Below, one piece after another: positions 56,800 to 64,000 of a DNA stretch of 64,000 nucleotides. The first letter of the stretch is position 1. Each line of letters starts with the position of its first letter. A model generated the notes under the pieces. It saw nothing but the letters and a program-made list of their open reading frames with translations. It was not told where the DNA came from and ran no database searches. The stretch spans positions 4,774,001 through 4,838,000 of the forward strand of contig JAYKYS010000014.1 of NCBI GenBank assembly GCA_036924285.1, in the 5' to 3' direction. The position numbers and the translations under genes were made by a program. The DNA is from Asterella californica (lineage: Eukaryota > Streptophyta > Marchantiopsida > Marchantiales > Aytoniaceae).

Positions 56800-59700
56800 A
56801 GCTCGACTCTACGTCCTGTACTCTTAGACAATGTCTGAAAGCATCAAACTTATCTCTAGACAATGCCTCAGTAAAGATATCGGCAACCTGATCGCATGTG
56901 CTCACATAACTGAGCTCAATCTCTTTTGCAAGGACCTTCTCTCTAATGAAATGATACTACACCTCAATGTGCTTCGTCCTAACATGGAAAACATAGTTAC
57001 TAGCTAACTTCATGTTGCTAATGTTGTTAATAATATACAACAACAAGATATGTACACTCCATACCAATATCAGATAGCAACCATCGATGCCAAATCGATT
57101 CACATGTTGCATTCGTTGCTCCTTAGTACTCTACTTTTGTGGATGATAAAGCAGCCGTAGATTGCTTCTTGGAAGTTCTTAGATAGTTTCTTAGAAGCTC
57201 AGGTTATAGCAGCGCTTCTAAGTCCAAAAGTAACATGACGTGGATCTCTTATCGACACTCCTTGTCCAATCAACATCAATGTAGCCATGTAACAACAATG
57301 ATCCATTGTATCGATAGTGAAGTCCATACTGCATCGAGAACTTCACGTAGTGGAGGATCCACTAAACAACCTCCAAATGTAGTTTTTGTGGTGATTGCAT
57401 AATTGATTGATCAGACTGACGGCATAGCTCAAGTCTGGTCTGGTGATAGTTAGATAGATAAGACTCCCAACCATATGTCTGTACATGCAAGATCATCAAG
57501 TAACTCACCATCCTCTGCTCCTAGCTTTACCTCTTGCTCTAATGACATAGCGGTGGGTTTGTAGTCAAGCATACCAAATCTCTCAAGCATACTAAGAGCA
57601 TACTGATGTTGTACAAGTCAAACATATTTCTCATCTCTAATGAACTCCACAGCAAAGAAATACTTGAGCTCTCTTAAGTCCACTATCTCGAACTCGGATT
57701 TCAAGTGATCTTTGAGCTGGAAATAAGCTCCTCATAGTTATCAATAATGATCAAGTCATCAACACAAATGATGATCATCACAATCCGGTCTCGTACTCTT
57801 AATTAATACAAGGTAGAGTCTGAACTACAAAGATGGAAACCAAGAAACTACAAGTAAGAATTGATCTTTGCATACCATGCTCTTGGTGCTTATTTCTGAT
57901 CATAGAGGGCCTTTCGTAACTTACACATACGAGAAGGAAACTTAGGATTCTCATAACTTGGAGGTTGTTGCATGTAGACCTCCTCCTTAAGATCATCGAT
58001 GAGTAAGGTTCTTGAAGTCCATCTGGTGCATCTTCTAACTTTTTTGAGTCGCAACTGATACTACGGTTTGAATAGTCACCATCTTCTCAACTAGAGCAAA
58101 GGTCTCCTCAAAATCCACTCCATGTTGATGTGAGTAGCCCTTGGCTTCAAATTTGACCTTGTACCTACACATGGTATCATCCAAGTTATGCTTGACCTTG
58201 AAGACCCACCTGCAACCAATCACTTTCTCACTCTCAAGTAAGTTCACCAACTCCCAAGTTTGTTTGTGGTGAAGCGTAACAAGCTCATCTTCCATAACAT
58301 TCACCCATTGGACTTTACGCATCGTCTCAAGTGAACTAGGTTCTTGTTTCTAAAGAACATTGACCATATATGCATGATGTGCAGCAAGAAAATATTCACG
58401 CATATACCTACTCACTGAATGCTTTGGTTGTTCATATCTACAGAGATAATCGATGCACTAGTCACCTCCCCTTGCAACTGATATGAAGTAGACGCCAAGG
58501 TCAAAGATAAAATATCCATAGGAAGTAGAAGATCCACATATCTGGACGAGTGGTACTACAGTAGACTAATTCTTTGGTTCTACAATAGGTACAAGGATAG
58601 CTACGACAGATGCAAGAGCAAATCAAGATTGTAACTCATCAAAGACAACATCTCTACAAATATAGAACTACTTCGAAGAAGGATTGTAACATCTACATCT
58701 TTTCATATCAGAAGCATATCCAAAGAAGATACATCTATCTGCTTCAGGATCTTACGTTTCTCATCAAAGATGTGCACATAATAGATACATCTGAAAACTT
58801 TAAGGAAAGAGTAATCAAGCTTACTGTCTATGAAGACCTCCATCGATGTCTTACTATGGATTGTCGTTGTAGACGTCTGATTCATCTGATACATCGCACA
58901 TGAAACAACTTCTGCCTAGTAAGGTATAGGTATGGACTTCTCGTTCAACATCGCACGAGCAACTTTTGCTATGTGTCTATTCTTGCATTTCACAACTCCG
59001 TTCTGCTACGGATTGTAACTGTAGGTCTTTTGACATCGGATGCTATGCTTACGTAGATATGCATCAAATTCTCCAGAAAGAAACTCATCCCCTCTCTTAG
59101 ATCTCAGATAGTGGATAGATTCTCCAAACTATTTTTCCACCAAGTTTTGAAAAGTCTGAAATGCTGACAGTACTTCGGCAGAGAACTTGTTTCTCAACAA
59201 ATAGATATAAGTATAATGCGAATGATCATTAATGAAGAACACAAAATATTAGAAATCGGTCATACTTGACTGAAAAAGAGTCCATACATCAATGTGAACA
59301 AGCTCTAAGAGTTTGTTCGCTCTGCTACCTAATCCCTTAAAGGACTATCTAGCTTGCTTGCGAAATTGACATGTTGCACAAACTCCAAAGGGCTCATTGG
59401 ATTCGAATTTGGACAGACTTGTAACCAAGTTAGAACTCAAAACACTTTCAGCATTTGGAAGTTCATGTGCTCAATTTGCTTATGCCATATGTCAATATCA
59501 GACACAATTGGATCACTCAGTCCATACATAGCAGCTTGTAACTTAAGCGTAGAGGCATCTAGTTTGAACAACTTATCACTCTTGCTACCTTGAGCTATCA
59601 CAATGCTATTAGAATCTTCAATGAAACTTCCATCTTTATTGAAGTGCACTTGCAGACCCTGCTCTATCAAGTATCCTACAGATAGCAAGTTTATAGTCAA

Positions 59701-60560
59701 TGTGGGTACATGTAAGACATTCTCTATACGAGTAAACGTTGAAGCATGAATCTCTAGCGGAATGTTATCCTTGTGCTGGATCTGGTGCTTGTCATCGCTT
59801 GTCACCATAAACTGAGGAGTCTCCATAGACTCGAGTGGACTGAACCACTCTCGATGAGATCATGTGACTGGTGATATCAACATCGATCACTCAATCAATT
59901 TGTGGCTCGAAAGCCGCATAACTCTGATGTGTTATAATCAGCAATTGTTCTGAATAGAATTGCTCAGTTGTTGCATAGCCTTATTGGTTGTTATCGTACT
60001 GCGTTTGGTTGTTCAGTCACTTGTAGCATTGTTTTGCATTGTGGTCTTGCTTCTTGCAATAGTTGTAGGAATCAAGCGCAAGTCTCTGACTCTTGGAAGG
60101 ACCAACTTGTTGTTAGTTCTGCTGTTGTTGCTACGACTGATATTGCTGTTGTTTTCCGTGACCTCGTCCACATCCAACACTTTTTCCACGACCTCTATCT
60201 CGAGATCCTCTAGAACTTGCAAAATAGACAGATTCTTGCTTACAATTGAAGTAGTACTCTCCAGTAGGCGCATATCCTCTCCTAACATCATAGGAACCAG
60301 TTATCAAACCACGAAAAGGGTTCTTTGGTCGAAGTTGAAGTGATGAACTGCTTGTACTCAGCAGGCAGTCCTTGCAATGTAGCCCTGATCAAGACAATGC
60401 GATCAATCTCGATTTTGACAAAAGACAATTGATCTACGAGTTGTTTGACGTGGTCTACATAATCATTTATGCATATCGACCTCTCTTCATAGTATCGAAC
60501 TGCTGCAACAATTGCAGCTTCCGTGTCTATGTTCTTGACTGAAACTGACGTGCAAGTGTG
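56800..60560 (-). pseudogene. Copia gag-pol remnant, minus strand
   Basis: Gag blocks include ARKLQLLQQ-like, FVKIEIDRIVLIRATLQGLP and a GRGRGK-type tract near 60.2 kb, then a decayed protease region near 59.88 kb. The clearest frame (59,826-59,437) is the GAG-pre-integrase domain: LLSVGYLIEQGLQVHFNKDG and DIDIWHKQIEHMNFQML. Integrase and its tail occupy about 59.05-58.70 kb (DYSFLKVFRCIYYVHI). The RT opening is at 58,322-58,035 (TWELVNLLESEKVIGCRWVF). The chain continues to YALSMLERFGMLDYKP, and RNase H traces (GATNATCESIW) lie near 57.1 kb. It belongs to the same broad lineage as the 25.6-kb element. Confidence 0.85.
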
Positions 60561-60590
60561 TAGTGTCTCAAGATTTCTCCTTTAGCCTAT

Positions 60591-63225
60591 TGTAGTATAA
60601 AAGATTTCATTCGTCAAGAAGATTTACACTAGTATCGTTGCTCTAAGTTCTAATATTTGTCCAAACTCACAAACACGTGGGATTTGCCTAAAAATCTCAT
60701 CTTCTCACAAAACCACACGACTTCCAGATCCTTCAGAAGGTACGTTGGACCCTAACACACAGTTACCAACTAAAATATCACACAATTACCCACTGAGAAG
60801 TCCAGGAAGATGATGACTGCTTCCAAGTCACGGTTTTCAGTCTTCTCACGATGCACTTCTCGGCTTCCACGGGTTCAACTCGGCTTTTGACACCACCAGA
60901 AGATTGTCCTTGCTTCGTAGGTGTCAAATTACTACTCCTTTTCACACAATGCTCTTACGATTTCCAACGGGGTTAGTTAATCACATGGTGTATGTCCACT
61001 GTAGCCTTCCTAGGCTTCTACTACGAAAGCGGTCTTCCTGTAGCACAACAACGACATTCGCGTCCTCGGGTACTCAATAGAAGTTTTGGAAATCAAATAG
61101 AAGAAGGTGGGAAGATGGGAAGATGAGAGAAGAAGGGGAGGAATGACAAATCCAAACAAGAGGAAACAAGAGGAAAGAACAAATTAAGATTCTGACGGGC
61201 TTCTAGTTCGGATCCTACTAACAAGCCATCCCTGCTTGTAGTAATTTGGAGAAGAAGACCAAAAATCTACTTCCAATCACACAGTCTTCCAGTCGAAGAC
61301 GTCGTCTTTTGTTGTGAAAAGAAGGCTTCTTTCTTTTTTTGTCGTTGCTCCAACTACTCTAGCTTCAGGCACCAATCTCCCATAGGTCAGTCCGTACGTG
61401 GATCTGAAGTGCTCCACTGGATGAGATAATCTTGGACTCTACAAAGCTTCTAACAATCATCGTCACTCAAGAAGAAGGCTTCTCATGCACAATTGGGTAT
61501 GAATTCGAGGTAACCCACTACCCAGAAGGCACAGACAAAGCTTCTGCAATCAATTCTGAAATCAATTCTCCGAGAAGAAGATACATTGGCTTCTGGAAAC
61601 TCACTCCATCCACTTCTTATCACTACCCCTCAACACACCAACTTAGAGGCAAGATTGCACGATGATGTCATTCCTTGTCTATGCTATCTACTACTGTCTA
61701 CATCCTTTCGATCTCATGCTGGGAGCGGAGGTGCAGACCTACTCCATGAAACCCAACTCTGTGCGTGTAGTACATGTGTATCCACATGTATATAAAATCT
61801 TACATCGTGATCCTCTTTATACAATCGTCTTTGAGTCGCATGAGAGAGATCTCTTCCAATCGCAACTCATAGTTAGCGAAAGATGGAGCGCTTTCAGAAG
61901 GTCACCACCTCCTAGGCTTTGGTTCCCTTCTCAATTTGGAACTACTTTCCTACTCCTATCGTTGCTTATCTTGTGACATGGATAGCACTTAAAAATACAG
62001 AGAGATCTGCTCATCTTAAAATAGCAGACTCTGATTCCAATAAAAAATAACGAGGTCAACTGACTACCTACCTCTACTGCTTACTCCTGATCAACAGATC
62101 CTCACATGCCTGATCTCTTAATTCGGTTTCTGATCACGTGGGAAGTCCTGCTGGTACCTGTGGTGTGGCCGAGGTGACATCCTCCTCAATGCTCGTAAAG
62201 TGGGCTTCCACCATGATTTCAGAAGCCAGAAGAAGCTTATGAGAAGCTGAGTCCACCTATGCTTCCTGACTCTTCTGTTCCACTTGCTCGACAGTGGGAG
62301 TTGCGGTGACATCACAGTGATCAGAGGTAGTCACCTCCTCTACTCTAAACACATGAGAAGACATCTCTGCTTCCTGTCTTCTTTTGTCTTCTTTTCGACT
62401 TCCAGCGTTGTCATCACCAAGTGGATAGCGAGGTCGAACTCCTCCTTGTTGAGATCCTTCCGAATTGTTGGTCTTGATGCATGAGAAGACATAGCTGCAT
62501 GCTGAGGAATCGAGGGAAGATCGTAGAGAGTCTTCAGGTCCTCAATCTGCTGATCCAGATAGCGGAACATGCTCTCCTAGGCAGTCCACTAACATCTCTC
62601 TAGAAGCATCATGCCAATCACGAGCGAGGGTAAGAAGCTTCCTTCTCGTAGTGAAGTTGAACTTCTTCCTAAGTGCTTCTCTCATCTGTGCCATGATCTC
62701 CTTGGCTCGGGCTTCTGCTTCTTCTCGCTGCTTCTTCTCTGCTAGGGCTTGAGCTTCCGCGGCTTCTCACAGTGCACTCCAAGTCGTCTTCTCTTCTACG
62801 AGACCAGTGAGCTTATCCTTGATCCACAGAACCTCTTATTCGTGTTGTTGGAGTCGCATCTGCAACTATGCCGACTCCTTGGCAGAAGTAGAAGCAGAAG
62901 CTTCCGTCTTATGCTTCGCGGTTATCTTTTTCGTGGTGCGGAGATTGGCTTCTAGAGCTTCCTGCTCTTGCTTCTGGACCTCCTCTTGCTGCATCAAGGT
63001 TCGAAGACCGAATCAAGGCTACAGTGGCTTCTCTTGAGTCATCGTGCGCTTCTCCACCAACTCCATCATTGGCTGAATCTCTAAACTAAAGAAGGCGCTA
63101 AACTCTTCCAGTCGTCTTCTCGTAGAAGACAAGTTCATCCTCACAAATCGATCTGTGGCTGCTTCCCTATCTTCCAAAGGCATGGATGTCTCTTCCACCA
63201 CCGTGGTCTTCTCCTTTTACGCACG
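60591..63225 (-). pseudogene. Coiled-coil repeat family, copy C (longest C-terminal and 3' version)
   Basis: Minus-strand blocks in order are MVEETSMPLEDREAATDRFV, STRRRLEEFSAFFSLEIQP, MMELVEKRTMTQEKPL, a coiled coil, EKKQREEAEARAKEIMAQM, KLLTLARDWHDASREMLVDC, RYLDQQIEDLKTLYDLPSIP (62,565 down), DLNKEEFDLAIHLVMTTLE, FRVEEVTTSDHCDV and SIEEDVTSATPQVPAGLP. A ~1.5-kb region matching the 3' part of copy D follows. Stops and shifts break it. It begins near 63,225 without the N-terminal blocks of copies A and B. The product is unrecognised; a cytosolic or nuclear coiled-coil protein is the most the sequence allows. Confidence 0.6.
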
Positions 63226-64000
63226 ATGTCATGTTGTACGTGGACCTATACGGTGAAAATTAGTTGCAGAGAAATTTTTTCTCTATTGTGTAAAGGAAGA
63301 TGCCATGTAGCTTATCAAGTTGGACAAGAGCTAAGCTGGGGTGATGCTTGACAAGCTGCCCCCTAGCTTGGATTGAAATATCACCTTGAAGGGGTCAAAA
63401 AGTTTCAGAATGCAGAGCTCGTCGAGGAGAGCGACTTCATGCTTCCGGTTTTGACAGAAAATGTTCTAGGTAATAGTTAGTATAGGTCTTAGGTTGTGAA
63501 AGATGCAAAAGAGAGAAATCCGTCGATTCCAGCTCGTGACTCAGACTTATGATTTGACAACTTGAGTGTGTAGGTGTTTGTGAGTACTATAGTTTTGACT
63601 CTTTATTCACTAAAAATGAAGTTGTACAGAGAAGTTAGTGTAGAAAAAGCTAGTAATACTTTACAGAAAATTGTCTTCAAGAATAAGAATATGTACGAAC
63701 AGATTTACCTTTGTGAACGGAAGCACATGCCATCCCAGTGATAGGGCGTTGTCTAGGAGGAAAGTGGTCTCAAGATCAATTCCTCCTGGCATGTGTTTCC
63801 TATTCTGACATTTTGGTCTCCTGGAAAGGAGTCTATGTTGGATATGCAGCCAGGTCCTGCATATCTAGGAGGGGGAGACCGATATTTCTCTTAATCATGA
63901 GCTTCCTGGCCTAAGCCTTTGCATGCCACATTGAATATACGATGAGAGATACCTGGTGCTCATATGAGGGGGCTGTAAGCTCTATGAGATAGTCTCATAA
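63226..64000. other. Spacer, no gene seen; nested hairpin near the right end
   Basis: GATATGCAG/CTGCATATC (63,841-63,849 and 63,857-63,865) is nested within GGTCTCC/GGAGACC (63,815-63,821 and 63,874-63,880). No coding blocks were recognised. Confidence 0.4.

Larger units (their letters stand above)
56556..60590 (-). mobile_element. 5'-truncated Ty1/Copia element, minus strand
   Basis: The reading order from 60.56 kb down to 56.8 kb is gag, protease, integrase, RT and RNase H, followed by a candidate 3' LTR at 56,790-56,556. The gag start and 5' LTR are missing; the truncated end abuts the coiled-coil family copy C. All frames are broken. Confidence 0.85.

Overview
The window looks like nuclear DNA of a land plant. 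The evidence is a spliced LRR receptor kinase with GT-AG introns of plant size, Copia elements primed by initiator-Met tRNA (binding site TGGTATCAGAGC), Ty3/gypsy elements, short inverted-repeat elements and AT-rich gene-poor spacers. A bryophyte or liverwort-like genome is my guess from the style of the gypsy gag/pol and the receptor; this is inference and was not checked. There are no bacterial-type operons, rRNA genes or CRISPR arrays.

Layout. 1-1783 (minus): an uninterrupted gypsy-type gag frame that runs off the left edge, with a leader and a tRNA-like segment to its right. 3.5-9.4 kb: pieces of an unrecognised multicopy coiled-coil protein family (copies D, B and A) around a truncated gypsy protease-reverse transcriptase. 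9,367-14,320: a gag-only LTR element with matching LTR termini, directly followed by an inverted LTR of the same family and a decayed gypsy integrase (14.3-16.6 kb). 16.7-18.4 kb: Copia debris. 18.7-20.1 kb: a broken duplicate of material found again at 47.2-51.0 kb, including the 5' end of the receptor kinase. 22.9-23.6 kb: short inverted-repeat elements. 25,576-30,965: a nearly complete but decayed Copia element with both LTRs. 32.8-33.5 kb: a broken 4'-phosphopantetheinyl transferase gene. 38,296-47,754 (minus): the one apparently intact host gene, an LRR receptor-like kinase of 25 exons that I could join in frame to 902 codons. 47.9-51.1 kb: an inverted-repeat element, a larger inverted repeat and the second copy of the duplicated segment. 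51-56.5 kb: AT-rich spacer with small perfect hairpins. 56.6-60.6 kb (minus): a truncated Copia element. 60.6-63.2 kb (minus): copy C of the coiled-coil family.

Working together: only the receptor kinase is a plausible functional host gene. Its ectodomain (16 leucine-rich repeats), single membrane span and RD-type kinase would make it a plasma-membrane signalling receptor. Most of the rest is retroelement and duplication debris. Several premature stops are the kind expected from C-to-T decay of methylated repeats. The most unusual items are the coiled-coil family, which is repeatedly joined to retroelement pieces; the perfect 21-bp hairpin in intron 1 of the kinase, which is almost preserved in its duplicate; and two members of a ~370-bp inverted-repeat element family.
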